From the NCBI GenBank assembly GCA_020024915.1, contig JAHHSZ010000011.1:1-27403 (forward strand): a stretch of DNA of 27,403 bases, written 5' to 3'. Shown here piece by piece: positions 1 through 7,962 of the stretch (position 1 is its first letter; each line of letters opens with the position of its first letter). The notes beneath the pieces are model-generated. The model was not told the DNA's origin. It ran no database searches and saw only the letters and a list, made by a program, of their open reading frames with translations. The position numbers and the translations under genes were made by a program. Origin of the DNA: Fusobacterium sp. GTDB taxonomy: Bacteria > Fusobacteriota > Fusobacteriia > Fusobacteriales > Fusobacteriaceae.

Positions 1-1
1 A

Positions 2-1045
2 ATGGATAAGATAATCATGCATTATGACATGGACTGTTTTTATGCTTCGATAGAGATCAGAGATAATCCAAAATATAGAGGACTTTCATTAGTAGTAGGT
101 GGTGGTGTAGTTACAACAGCTAGTTATGAAGCTAGGAAATATGGTATACATTCTGCTATGAGTGTCTTTGAAGCTAAAAAGCTCTGTCCTAATTTGCTAG
201 TAATACCTGTTGATAAAGATAAATATATAAAGATTTCACAGCAAATTCAGAGATTAGTCTTAAAAATTACAGAAAAAGTGGAGTTTATAGCCTTAGATGA
301 AGGTTATGTAGATATAACAGATATAGCAAAAAAGTATGATTCTTTGGATAAGTTTGCTAAAAAATTTCAAGAGAGAATAAAGCATCATACCAATTTAACT
401 TGTTCTGTGGGAATAGGAATAAATAAATTGAGTGCTAAAATTGGAAGTGGAATAAATAAACCTGGAGGAAGATATATATTCAACTCACAGATGGAGTTTG
501 CAAATTATATTAGATCAAAGGATATTAAGATAATTCAAGGGGTAGGGAAAAAATTAAGAGAGTTACTAAATAAAGATGGAATATATAAAGTGAAAGATCT
601 ATTGCCCTATACATTTCAGGAGTTGACAAATAGGTATGGAAAATCCAGAGGGGAACTTTTATATCTCTCTTGTAGAGGAATAGATTACAGTGAAATTGAA
701 TATAAAAAAGAGATACATTCCATTGGAAATGAAAATACCTATAGATATCCACTTGATTCAAATGGAAATATTCAAAAGGAGTTAAATGATATATTTGAAT
801 ATTCCTATAAAAGATTATTAAAAAAAGAGCTAATAAGTAAAACAATAATATTGAAAATAAAATATATTGACGGAAGTTTAATAACTCGGTCAAAGACATT
901 ATCAAGACCAACTGATGAGAAAATAATACTTCTTGAAAATTTAGAATTATTATTGGAAGAGATAGAGGATAAACCTATAAAATTATTAGGAATATCATTT
1001 GGGAATTTAATAAAAAAATCTATTAGGCAATTAAGCTTTTTTTAG
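2..1045 (+). CDS. dinB: DNA polymerase IV (Y-family translesion polymerase)
   Basis: This is a low-fidelity Y-family DNA polymerase that bypasses lesions at stalled forks. The N-terminus carries the catalytic DMD motif (D9, D11) followed by CFY, with F13 at the steric-gate position that excludes ribonucleotides. The second acidic cluster is LDEGY at about 98-102 (D99, E100), where the family usually has DEAY or DEAF. A helix-hairpin-helix region (GVGKKLRELL, about 180-190) and little-finger domain follow. The last five residues, QLSFF, match the QL[S/D]LF beta-clamp binding motif, so the C-terminus is intact. At 347 aa it has the normal family length. The window opens one base before the ATG, so its ribosome binding site is outside. 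I see no clear terminator after it. No lexA-type SOS box can be judged because the upstream DNA is missing. Confidence 0.96.
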   Translation: MDKIIMHYDMDCFYASIEIRDNPKYRGLSLVVGGGVVTTASYEARKYGIHSAMSVFEAKKLCPNLLVIPVDKDKYIKISQQIQRLVLKITEKVEFIALDEGYVDITDIAKKYDSLDKFAKKFQERIKHHTNLTCSVGIGINKLSAKIGSGINKPGGRYIFNSQMEFANYIRSKDIKIIQGVGKKLRELLNKDGIYKVKDLLPYTFQELTNRYGKSRGELLYLSCRGIDYSEIEYKKEIHSIGNENTYRYPLDSNGNIQKELNDIFEYSYKRLLKKELISKTIILKIKYIDGSLITRSKTLSRPTDEKIILLENLELLLEEIEDKPIKLLGISFGNLIKKSIRQLSFF

Positions 1046-1099
1046 GTATAATAGTAGGAAGAGGTATATAATAATTATGGAGCAAAAGGAGAGATAGCT

Positions 1100-1366
1100 A
1101 TGGGAATATTAAGATTAATGGTGTTTATAGGAATATTTTTTGGAATAACTTATGGTATTGAGATTGTTTTACCACCATTTGGAAAATTATTCTATACTAA
1201 TCCGTTGGATATAATAGGGTCAGTAGCTCAAGGAATATCTTATGGGATGAATATAGCACCAAAATATGCCTTTGGACTAACAGTTTTTTTAATAGGATTT
1301 CCTCCTCTAATTATAAGTATTCAGATTGGGAAAAAATTAAAAAAGAGTGGGAAATATAGATTTTAA
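1100..1366 (+). CDS. Small membrane protein, unknown function
   Basis: I do not recognise this 88-residue protein. It has two hydrophobic stretches suited to membrane helices, about residues 5-24 and 56-75, separated by a loop rich in Gly, Pro and Asn, and ends in a strongly basic tail (GKKLKKSGKYRF) that should lie in the cytoplasm. The ATG is preceded by AAAGGAG at a suitable distance, so it is probably a real gene. It starts 54 bases after dinB and stops 21 bases before the DUF2156 gene, so it is probably co-transcribed with one or both. A perfect TATAAT at 1047-1052 lies just upstream but has no convincing -35 hexamer. Confidence 0.7.
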   Translation: MGILRLMVFIGIFFGITYGIEIVLPPFGKLFYTNPLDIIGSVAQGISYGMNIAPKYAFGLTVFLIGFPPLIISIQIGKKLKKSGKYRF

Positions 1367-1387
1367 AGTATTTTAAGGAGAAAATTA

Positions 1388-2263
1388 ATGGAGTGGAAAG
1401 AGTATGATATTCAAGATAAAAGGATTATTGAAGAGTATCTAAAAGGAAAATTTAATATAAGTGATTATAATTTTACAAATCAATACCTATGGAGCATAGG
1501 AGAAGAGAGTAAATATAGGATAAAGAATAATGTTTTGATAGTTAAAGGAGTTTTTGCAGAAGAGGAGTATTATTATATGCCTGTTCCTAAAGATAAAACA
1601 GATGAGAATTTGAAGGCTTTATTTGAGATAATAAGGGATATTATCCAAAATGGTAATAGAATAATTCTTGTTCCAGAGGAGTGGAAAAAAATCTTTGAAG
1701 GAGACTTTATTCTTGAAGAGAGAAGAGAGAGCTTTGATTATATCTATAACTCTAAAGATTTAGGGATGTTAAAAGGAAGAAGATATTCTAAAAAAAAGAA
1801 TAAAATAAACAATTTTACTAAAACATACAATTATACTTATGAAAGAATAACTGAAGATAATATTGATGAAGTAATTGAGTTTCAAAAAAATTGGTGTTTG
1901 AAAAGGGAGTGTGATACTATTCCTATACTAAAAAATGAAAACCTTGGAATAATGAATCTTTTGAATCATTATAAGGAGATGGATTACATAGGGGCTATGA
2001 TAAAGATAGAGAATAAAGTTATAGCTTATTCATTGGGAGAGATCCTAAATGATGACTATGGAGTAATTCATATTGAGAAAGGATTGAATGAATATATAGG
2101 AAGCTATCAATTAATAAATCATCTATTTGCACGAAATGAATTTTCTAATTGTAAATATATTAATAGGGAAGATGACTTTGGTGACGAAGGATTGAGAGAA
2201 GCAAAAGAATCTTATCATCCAGCTTTATTGTTAAAAAAATATGAGATAGTTGGATTAAAATAA
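1388..2263 (+). CDS. DUF2156 family protein (GNAT-like fold)
   Basis: The 291-residue protein resembles the DUF2156 family, related to the C-terminal catalytic domain of phosphatidylglycerol lysyltransferases and built from GNAT-like folds. Recognisable parts are the N-terminal segment with SDYNFTNQYLW (about 25-35), which fits the family pattern of an aromatic-rich 'FTN..W' stretch, and the C-terminal half with the YIGAMIKIENKVIAYSLGE region (about 199-217), typical of an acyltransferase beta sheet. There is no membrane domain, so it is not a full MprF enzyme; the stand-alone soluble form is common in anaerobic Firmicutes and Fusobacteria. Its acceptor and donor are unknown. AAGGAG precedes the ATG, and the next gene follows within about 13 bases, suggesting one transcript. 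Confidence 0.75.
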   Translation: MEWKEYDIQDKRIIEEYLKGKFNISDYNFTNQYLWSIGEESKYRIKNNVLIVKGVFAEEEYYYMPVPKDKTDENLKALFEIIRDIIQNGNRIILVPEEWKKIFEGDFILEERRESFDYIYNSKDLGMLKGRRYSKKKNKINNFTKTYNYTYERITEDNIDEVIEFQKNWCLKRECDTIPILKNENLGIMNLLNHYKEMDYIGAMIKIENKVIAYSLGEILNDDYGVIHIEKGLNEYIGSYQLINHLFARNEFSNCKYINREDDFGDEGLREAKESYHPALLLKKYEIVGLK

Positions 2264-2276
2264 AGGAGTGAGAGAG

Positions 2277-2963
2277 ATGACAACAAAGATTTTAAAATCA
2301 ATGTCAATAGGATTAATATTAATGTTTCAATTAGCTTGTAATGGAAAAAATGTGGATAATAATTTAAAGGTTAACTCATTAGATTATAGAAGTGAAGAGA
2401 ATACAGTTGCTAAATATGAGTTAAAAATACCACAAATTGAAAATGAAAAGAGTGAGGATATAACTTACTTCAATGCTACAATGAAAGAGGAAATGAGATA
2501 TATATTAGAAAATCTTTCAACTGATGAAAATGATGGTAAAATACAAGATGCCTATGTTAATTTTGAGGAGTACAAAAATAATTTTGGTGTTCTATCAATA
2601 ACGGTATTATCAAATGTGTATACAGGAGGAGCACATTCTACAAATAATTTTGAAAGTTACAATATCAATCTAAAAGATAATAGTATTTTAACTTTTGATA
2701 AATTATTTACAGAAGAGGCTAAAGATTATTTTAATATGAAAATAAACGATATGATAAAAAATAAAGATAAAGTTTTAAACACTAATGGTAATGAAGTGAT
2801 GTTTTTTGATAACTGTGAAGCTAATATAGCTAATGCTGTAGTATATTTTGAAGGAGATAATGTTGTATTTGTATTCCATGAGTATGATTTATCACCATAT
2901 TCAAGTGGTATGCCTGTATTTAAATTCGATAAAAAAGATGTAAAAAAATATCTAAATATCTAG
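2277..2963 (+). CDS. Probable lipoprotein with DUF4163/DUF3298-type domain
   Basis: This is a 228-residue exported protein when read from the ATG at 2277. An in-frame GTG at 2268 is open, but it lies within the AAGGAG site (2263-2268) that serves the ATG, so 2277 is the better start. The N-terminus is a signal peptide (basic MTTKILK, hydrophobic core, then QLAC with Cys21), a slightly imperfect lipobox because Gln stands at -3. The stretch YTGGAHSTNNFESYNI (about 115-130) followed by a 'LTFDKLF' motif is characteristic of the DUF3298 region found in PdaC and RsiV-type proteins. I would place it at the envelope, anchored by lipid, but without an assigned activity. The gene ends 81 bases before the DUF896 gene, with a promoter in between. 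Confidence 0.75.
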   Translation: MTTKILKSMSIGLILMFQLACNGKNVDNNLKVNSLDYRSEENTVAKYELKIPQIENEKSEDITYFNATMKEEMRYILENLSTDENDGKIQDAYVNFEEYKNNFGVLSITVLSNVYTGGAHSTNNFESYNINLKDNSILTFDKLFTEEAKDYFNMKINDMIKNKDKVLNTNGNEVMFFDNCEANIANAVVYFEGDNVVFVFHEYDLSPYSSGMPVFKFDKKDVKKYLNI

Positions 2964-2978
2964 TCTTAGTAAAAAAAG

Positions 2979-3008
2979 TTGATTTATATATACAAAAAGT
3001 GATATAAT
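2979..3008 (+). promoter_or_regulatory. Sigma-70-type promoter for DUF896-asnS
   Basis: TTGATT (2979-2984) stands 18 bases before a perfect TATAAT (3003-3008), and the -10 is extended by TG at 3000-3001. It falls in the gap between the lipoprotein gene and the DUF896 gene, so transcription of the latter, asnS and the esterase gene probably starts near 3015. Confidence 0.7.
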
Positions 3009-3044
3009 ATTCTGTATTATATATTTAAACATAGGAGAAGTAGT

Positions 3045-3251
3045 ATGGAAATGAAAGATATCATTGCAAAAGTCAATTATTTTTCTAAAATAGCTAAGGA
3101 AAGAGAGTTGACTGAAGCAGAAAAAGAAGAGAGACAAAAATATAGACAACTTTACTTAGAGCAGTTCAAAGCTCAAGTTAGAGGTCATCTAGACAATATA
3201 AAGATCGTAGATGGAGAAATTGAAAATAAAGGAAAAATTAAGATAATATAG
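3045..3251 (+). CDS. DUF896 family protein (YnzC-like)
   Basis: This 68-residue protein matches the small DUF896/UPF0291 family (Bacillus YnzC and relatives). The signature is visible: a helix ending in VNYFSKIAKERELTEAEKEE, then RQKYRQLYLEQFKAQVRGHLDNIKIVD, i.e. two charged helices forming a hairpin with a conserved FRxxVRxHL-like stretch. The family is soluble and its molecular function is not established. The start ATG at 3045 is preceded by AGGAG and by a good promoter. It is followed within about 20 bases by asnS, so the two are probably on one message. Confidence 0.88.
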   Translation: MEMKDIIAKVNYFSKIAKERELTEAEKEERQKYRQLYLEQFKAQVRGHLDNIKIVDGEIENKGKIKII

Positions 3252-3269
3252 TTTATGGGGGCATATACA

Positions 3270-4661
3270 ATGGAAAAAGTTACAGTAAAATCTCTATTTA
3301 GAGAAACAGAAAAATACCTGGACAAAGAAGTAGTAGTAACAGGTTGGATAAAAAAGATAAGAGATCAAAAAAACTTTGGTTTTATTGAAATAAATGATGG
3401 ATCGTTTTTTAAGGGAGTTCAAATTGTATTTGATACAAGATTGGCAAACTTTGAAGAGATTTCTCGTCTATCAATAATCTCTACAATAGAGGTAAAAGGA
3501 AAATTAGTAAAATCACAAGGTGCTGGACAAGCTTTTGAAATAGTAGCAGAAGAGATAAATGTATTTCAAAAGGCTGACTTAGATTATCCTTTACAAAATA
3601 AAAGACATACTTTCGAGTATTTAAGAACAAAAGCACACTTAAGACCAAGGACAAATACTTTTGCAGCAGTATTCAGAGTAAGATCTGTAGTTGCTTATGC
3701 AATACATAAGTTTTTCCAAGAGAACGGATTTGTATATGTACATACTCCAATCATAACAGGATCTGATTGTGAAGGAGCAGGAGAGATGTTTAGAGTAACA
3801 ACTCTAGATATGAACAATCTCCCTAAAAAAGAAGATGGTAGCATAGATAATAGTAAAGATTTCTTTGGTAAAGAGACTAACTTAACAGTAAGTGGACAAT
3901 TAAGTGGAGAGACTTTCTGTTCAGCTTTTAGAAACATATATACATTTGGACCTACATTTAGAGCAGAGAATTCTAATACAGCTAGACATGCTTCTGAATT
4001 CTGGATGATAGAGCCTGAAATTGCTTTTGCTGATTTAGAAGCAAATATGGAGTTAGCAGAATCAATGGTAAAATATATTATTAAATTCGTAATGGAGCAA
4101 TGTCCAGAAGAGATGGAGTTTTTCAATAACTTCATAGAAAAAGGACTATTTGATAAGCTAAACAATGTATTAAATAATGATTTTGGAAAACTTACATATA
4201 CAGAAGCTATAGACATACTATTAAAATCAGGTAAGAAATTTGATTACCCAGTTGAGTGGGGGATTGATTTACAAAGTGAGCATGAGAGATTTTTAGCTGA
4301 AGAGTATTTCAAAAAACCTGTGTTCTTAACTGATTATCCAAAAGATATTAAGGCTTTCTATATGAAACTTAATCCAGATGGGAAAACAGTTAGGGCTATG
4401 GACCTTTTAGCTCCGGGAATTGGAGAGATAATTGGTGGTTCTCAAAGAGAGGATAGTTTAGAGATATTAGAAAATAGAATAGTGGAGTTAGGAATGAGAC
4501 CAGAAGATTATGAATTTTACTTAGACTTAAGAAGATTTGGAAGCTTCCCACACTCTGGATATGGACTAGGATTTGAAAGAATAATAATGTACATTACAGG
4601 AATGACAAATATTCGTGACGTAATTCCTTTCCCTAGAACACCAAATAATGCAGAATTTTAA
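3270..4661 (+). CDS. asnS: Asparaginyl-tRNA synthetase
   Basis: AsnRS charges tRNA-Asn with asparagine in the cytoplasm. The protein is a class IIb synthetase: an N-terminal OB-fold anticodon-binding domain (about 12-105, with VVVTGWIKKIRDQKN), a motif 1 region around FFQENGFVYVHTPIITGSD, motif 2 with FRAENSNTARHASEFWM (about 230-246), and motif 3 with GLGFER (about 432-437). From the ATG at 3270 it is 463 aa, close to the usual 466. An upstream in-frame ATG at 3255 is open but has no ribosome binding site and would put five extra residues in front of the conserved start, whereas a GGGGG stretch lies at the right distance before 3270. That run is an atypical Shine-Dalgarno sequence. Its presence means Asn-tRNA need not be made by transamidation. 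Confidence 0.96.
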   Translation: MEKVTVKSLFRETEKYLDKEVVVTGWIKKIRDQKNFGFIEINDGSFFKGVQIVFDTRLANFEEISRLSIISTIEVKGKLVKSQGAGQAFEIVAEEINVFQKADLDYPLQNKRHTFEYLRTKAHLRPRTNTFAAVFRVRSVVAYAIHKFFQENGFVYVHTPIITGSDCEGAGEMFRVTTLDMNNLPKKEDGSIDNSKDFFGKETNLTVSGQLSGETFCSAFRNIYTFGPTFRAENSNTARHASEFWMIEPEIAFADLEANMELAESMVKYIIKFVMEQCPEEMEFFNNFIEKGLFDKLNNVLNNDFGKLTYTEAIDILLKSGKKFDYPVEWGIDLQSEHERFLAEEYFKKPVFLTDYPKDIKAFYMKLNPDGKTVRAMDLLAPGIGEIIGGSQREDSLEILENRIVELGMRPEDYEFYLDLRRFGSFPHSGYGLGFERIIMYITGMTNIRDVIPFPRTPNNAEF

Positions 4662-4674
4662 TTAAGAGGAATTT

Positions 4675-5697
4675 ATGATAAAATTTTTTATAATCTTAGT
4701 AGGATTGGGGTTACTATTTTATGTAGCAACCTACCCCTATGCATTTAAACTTTCAAGGAAGATATGTAAAGTATTGTCCTTTGAAGAGGTAAACTATATA
4801 GAGAATCAAGATTTTGACTATAGTAGAATATCTTCAGAAGATTTGAAAAAAAGATTGATTATGGAGAGGAAAATCTTAAAAAATGAACATATAACTGAGG
4901 AATTAGAATATGTAGTGATAAAAAATTCAGATGAAGAGAGAGATAATCTTCCATGTTTGATTTTGCTTCACGGACTCGGAGATTCTTCAGATGATTGGTT
5001 AGAGAGAGGAAGAATAAGAGAGAATTACCTTACTCTTTTAAGTCAAGAAAAGATAGATAGATTGAATATTGTACTTATAAACTCTGGTAATAATGGGAAA
5101 TCTTGGTATACAAACTTTTATAAAGATAGACATAATAGATATGAAGAATGTCTAGTAAAGGGATTGTTAAGTGAACTAAAAAAAGAGTTTCCAAAATCTC
5201 AATTTGGAATAGCAGGATTTTCAATGGGAGGATATGGGGCTTTTAAATTAGGACTTAAGAATCTGGATACATTTAAGGTAATTGGAAGTTTTTCAGGAGC
5301 TACAAGTATAGTGAGAATGAGTGTTAATAGAAGGGTTATTAGAATTTTTAATTTCTTATACATACCTAAACAACTTTTTACAAATGAAGATAAATTACAT
5401 TTTCTAAGAGTTTTTGGTTCTTGGGGATATAAGATTTTAAAAGAAGATCCTTATACACTGACGAAAAGATTACCTGAATCAAAATACAGAAATAGATATT
5501 TTTATCTAAGTGTAGGAGAAAAGGATATAGAGACACATCTGATGTTACAACAGTGGTTAGACACTGTTAGAAGAATGAAAAAACACAAGTATAACTTTAT
5601 AGGTTATCTTTGTAAAAATGAGACTCACACTTGGGAGTATGTAGCAAGAGATTTAAAAAATTTTTTAATATATTTTAATGAAAAGATAAAATTATAG
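4675..5697 (+). CDS. Membrane-anchored alpha/beta hydrolase, esterase D-like
   Basis: A 340-residue alpha/beta hydrolase of the putative esterase (esterase D/tributyrin esterase) type. The N-terminus (about 3-22) is a single hydrophobic helix that should anchor the enzyme in the inner membrane. The catalytic parts are readable: oxyanion-hole region LLHGLGDSSDDW (about 98-108), nucleophile elbow GFSMGG with Ser183, acid in VGEKD (Asp284) and histidine in ETHTWEY (His318). The family hydrolyses ester bonds of small acyl substrates; the natural substrate here is unknown. It begins 13 bases after asnS with a weak GAGG site and ends just before an intrinsic terminator, so it is the last gene of that transcript. 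Confidence 0.82.
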   Translation: MIKFFIILVGLGLLFYVATYPYAFKLSRKICKVLSFEEVNYIENQDFDYSRISSEDLKKRLIMERKILKNEHITEELEYVVIKNSDEERDNLPCLILLHGLGDSSDDWLERGRIRENYLTLLSQEKIDRLNIVLINSGNNGKSWYTNFYKDRHNRYEECLVKGLLSELKKEFPKSQFGIAGFSMGGYGAFKLGLKNLDTFKVIGSFSGATSIVRMSVNRRVIRIFNFLYIPKQLFTNEDKLHFLRVFGSWGYKILKEDPYTLTKRLPESKYRNRYFYLSVGEKDIETHLMLQQWLDTVRRMKKHKYNFIGYLCKNETHTWEYVARDLKNFLIYFNEKIKL

Positions 5698-5702
5698 AGT
5701 TA

Positions 5703-5730
5703 GGGGCTGTTACAAATTGCAGCCCCTTTT
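5703..5730 (+). terminator. Intrinsic terminator after esterase gene
   Basis: GGGGCTG (5703-5709) pairs perfectly with CAGCCCC (5720-5726) across a 10-base loop and is followed by four T. It is GC-rich for this genome. It ends 14 bases before the RNase M5 start, so some read-through into rnmV is likely unless rnmV has a promoter of its own that I do not see. Confidence 0.8.
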
Positions 5731-5744
5731 AATAAGGAGTTAAA

Positions 5745-6290
5745 ATGAAAAAAATTATAAAAGAAATCATAGTGGTAGAGGGAAGAGATGATATCTCTGC
5801 TGTAAAAGCAGCTGTTGATGCTGAGATAATTCAAGTAAATGGTTTTGCTGTGAGAAAAAAAGGCACTATTGAAAGAATACAGGTAGCTGAAAAAAATAGA
5901 GGAATAATAATATTAACAGATCCAGACTATGCTGGAAATGAAATTAGAAAATATATACACAAATTTTTTCCAGAAGCAAAAGATGCTTATATAAGAAGAA
6001 GTGAAGGAACAAAAGATGGAGATGTAGGAGTTGAAAATGCATTACCAGAAGCTATTATTAAAGCTCTTGAAAAGGCAAGATGTACTGTAGCTGAGGAGTT
6101 ACAGGAGAACTTTACTGTGGAGTATCTAATGGAGTGTGGACTAATTGGGGGTGCAACTTCTAGTGAGAGAAGAGAGAAAGTTGGTGGAAAATTAGGTATA
6201 GGGTACTCAAATGGAAAACAATTTCTTTCAAAATTAAATAGATATGGAATAAGTAGAGAGGAATTTGAAGAGGCTTTAAAAGAGATTTAA
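5745..6290 (+). CDS. rnmV: Ribonuclease M5 (5S rRNA maturase)
   Basis: RNase M5 trims precursor 5S rRNA to its mature ends and acts with ribosomal protein L18 in Bacillus. The 181-residue protein has the Toprim core at its N-terminus: VVEGRDD (Glu12 as the catalytic acid) and ILTDPDYAG (Asp59, Asp61), followed by EGTKDGDVGVENA, which is typical of RnmV rather than of primases or OLD nucleases. The C-terminal part carries a family-typical ATSSERREKVGGKLGIG stretch. Length is normal. An AAGGAG site precedes the ATG. In many Firmicutes rnmV is next to ksgA; here it is not, and it stands alone between two independent regulatory blocks. Confidence 0.9.
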   Translation: MKKIIKEIIVVEGRDDISAVKAAVDAEIIQVNGFAVRKKGTIERIQVAEKNRGIIILTDPDYAGNEIRKYIHKFFPEAKDAYIRRSEGTKDGDVGVENALPEAIIKALEKARCTVAEELQENFTVEYLMECGLIGGATSSERREKVGGKLGIGYSNGKQFLSKLNRYGISREEFEEALKEI

Positions 6291-6310
6291 ATAAACAAGT
6301 TGTTTATAAA

Positions 6311-6328
6311 TTGAATTTGAATTTGAAT
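6311..6328 (+). repeat. Three tandem TTGAAT hexamers
   Basis: Three exact copies of TTGAAT lie end to end in the gap between rnmV and the purine unit. Related TTGAAT words recur at 6354-6359 and as the -35 element at 6378. The rest of 6291-6377 is AT-rich with no gene; just after rnmV, ATAAACAA-G-TTGTTTAT is a short palindrome without a T tract. Confidence 0.5.
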
Positions 6329-6377
6329 ATAAAAAGAAAAAAATATTTATATTGAATAAATAGTTCTAAAAAAGTAG

Positions 6378-6406
6378 TTGAATTATTGTGAAATATGTGT
6401 TATATT
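6378..6406 (+). promoter_or_regulatory. Promoter of the purine unit
   Basis: TTGAAT (6378-6383), a 17-base spacer and TATATT (6401-6406), with an extended -10 TG at 6398-6399. It lies about 24 bases before the riboswitch, as expected for a leader RNA that begins near 6413. Confidence 0.65.
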
Positions 6407-6429
6407 AAAGGCAAACAATAATAAATAAA

Positions 6430-6498
6430 AACTCATATATCCCTGTAATATGGTCAGGAGTTTCTACGGGTTGCCATTAGAATAACCCGCTATGAGTT
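6430..6498 (+). promoter_or_regulatory. Purine riboswitch, guanine class
   Basis: The three-way junction of the purine aptamer is readable. P1 is AACTCATA (6430-6437) with TATGAGTT (6491-6498). P2 is CCTG (6442-6445) with CAGG (6455-6458) closing a loop containing AATATGG, the conserved L2 element. J2/3 is GTTTCTAC (6460-6467), matching the conserved core. P3 is GGGTT (6468-6472) with AACCC (6484-6488), whose loop is somewhat longer than usual. The specificity base directly before TATG (6490) is C, which in this family reads guanine, hypoxanthine or xanthine; adenine sensors have U. The expression platform is not clear: AAATTG (6500-6505) can pair with CAATTT (6535-6540), running into a six-T tract (6538-6543), but the stem is weak. 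I therefore cannot say from sequence whether ligand turns the genes off or on. Confidence 0.9.
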
Positions 6499-6601
6499 GA
6501 AATTGTAAAATTCTTTTGTGATATTTTTAAATGTCAATTTTTTGCTATTTCACTTCTAGATATATTCAGATAGATGAGAATAAAATTTTTAGGAGGAAAA
6601 A

Positions 6602-7936
6602 GTGAGAAATAGATCGCCTTATCACTTAGATGGAGTTCCATCATTAAAAGAAGCTATACCATTAGGATTACAACATGTATTAGCCATGTTTGTAAGTAAT
6701 ATCACACCATTAATAATAGTAGCTGGAGCTCTAAAACTACCATCTGAAACAAAAACTTTTCTAATTCAATGTACAATGTTTGTAGCTGGAGTAAATACTA
6801 TGATACAAGCATATACTGTTGGACCTATCGGAGCCAAATTACCTATCGTTGTTGGTACAAGTTTTGCTTTTGTACCTGTTGCACTTTCAATTGGATTACA
6901 ATATGGATATGAAGCTATATTAGGAGCTGCCTTAGTAGGTGGAATTTTCGAGGCATTTATAGGATTAATCATAAAGAAAATAAGAAGATATTTTCCACCA
7001 GTTGTAACTGGAGTTATTGTTTTATCTATCGGATTGTCATTGTTACCAGTTGGTGTGTCAAATTTTGCTGGAGGAGTAGGAGCAGCAGATTTTGGTTCAT
7101 TTTCAAATTTAACTTTAGGAATGATTGTTTTAATTACAGTTATCTATTTTAAACAGTTTACAAAAGGAATCACAAGTACAGGATCTATGTTCATAGGTAC
7201 AGTAGTTGGATTTATAGTGGCTATATTTATGGGAAAAGTAGATTTATCAAGCATAACTACAACTGGATATTTCAATATTCCAAGACCATTTACATATGGA
7301 TTGACTTTCCATTTAGATGCTTGTTTGGCAATGATAATGATGTATATAGTATCAGCTGTTGAAACAGTGGGAGATATGTCAGGAGTTACTATGGGTGGTG
7401 CTAATAGAGAGTTGACAGATAGAGAATTATCTGGAGGAATATTAGCTGATGGAATAGGAAGTTGTATAGCAGCTGGATTTTCAATATTACCAACTACATC
7501 ATTCAGTCAAAATACAGGGCTTGTAACAATGACAGGAGTTATGAGTAGATTTGTCGTGGGAGTAGGAGCAGCATTCTTAATTTTAGGAGCTTTTATTCCA
7601 AAAGTGGGAGCAATACTTTCAATAGTTCCACCAAGTGTAATTGGAGGAAGTTTGGTAATGGTATTTGCTATGATCTCAATATCTGGAATTAACCTTATAA
7701 CTAAGGAACCACTAAAAGGAAGAAATGCTTTAATACTTTCAGTTTCTTTAGGATTGGGTTATGGCTTGGGAAATGTTCCTGCAGCATTAAATAATTTTCC
7801 AGAAAGTATAAAACTTATATTTGGTGGGTCTGGAATAGTTGTTTCAGGATCTATAGCAGTAATATTAAACTTAATACTACCTTTAGATGAAGAGTTAGAT
7901 AATAAAAGAGTAGAAGAAAACAAAATAAAAGCATAA
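6602..7936 (+). CDS. NCS2 family xanthine/urate-type permease
   Basis: A 444-residue inner-membrane nucleobase:cation symporter of the NCS2 (NAT) family, importing an oxidised purine. Diagnostic sites are GLQHVLAMF in the first helix (about 22-30), the TM8 acid in SAVETVGDM (Glu254), and the NAT signature QNTGLVTMTG (303-312). Many hydrophobic helices fill the protein. The start is a GTG at 6602, five bases after AGGAGG (6591-6596); there is no nearby alternative. The riboswitch leader and the downstream xanthine dehydrogenase genes point to xanthine, hypoxanthine or urate rather than uracil, but the substrate cannot be fixed from sequence. The next gene follows after 26 bases with its own AGGAGG. 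Confidence 0.9.
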   Translation: MRNRSPYHLDGVPSLKEAIPLGLQHVLAMFVSNITPLIIVAGALKLPSETKTFLIQCTMFVAGVNTMIQAYTVGPIGAKLPIVVGTSFAFVPVALSIGLQYGYEAILGAALVGGIFEAFIGLIIKKIRRYFPPVVTGVIVLSIGLSLLPVGVSNFAGGVGAADFGSFSNLTLGMIVLITVIYFKQFTKGITSTGSMFIGTVVGFIVAIFMGKVDLSSITTTGYFNIPRPFTYGLTFHLDACLAMIMMYIVSAVETVGDMSGVTMGGANRELTDRELSGGILADGIGSCIAAGFSILPTTSFSQNTGLVTMTGVMSRFVVGVGAAFLILGAFIPKVGAILSIVPPSVIGGSLVMVFAMISISGINLITKEPLKGRNALILSVSLGLGYGLGNVPAALNNFPESIKLIFGGSGIVVSGSIAVILNLILPLDEELDNKRVEENKIKA

Positions 7937-7962
7937 ATTTATTAGTTATTAGGAGGTTAGTT

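Noticed and set aside
525..911. 128-codon minus-strand open frame within dinB
   Set aside because: Shadow frame; hydrophobic composition typical of the antisense of AT-rich coding DNA.
1047..1052. Promoter before the 88-residue membrane protein
   Set aside because: A perfect TATAAT is present, but there is no acceptable -35 or extended -10, and such hexamers occur by chance in this composition.
2268..2276. GTG start for the lipoprotein gene
   Set aside because: The GTG overlaps the AAGGAG site that serves the ATG at 2277.
3255..3269. Upstream ATG for asnS
   Set aside because: No ribosome binding site in front of it; family start and a G-rich site support 3270.
3695..4216. 173-codon minus-strand open frame within asnS
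   Set aside because: It lies entirely opposite a conserved gene, has no ribosome binding site or recognised domain, and reflects codon bias of asnS.
6500..6543. Definite riboswitch terminator
   Set aside because: Only a 6-7 bp A/U-rich stem with a loop of nearly 30 bases precedes the T tract, so it is mentioned as possible but not called as a terminator.
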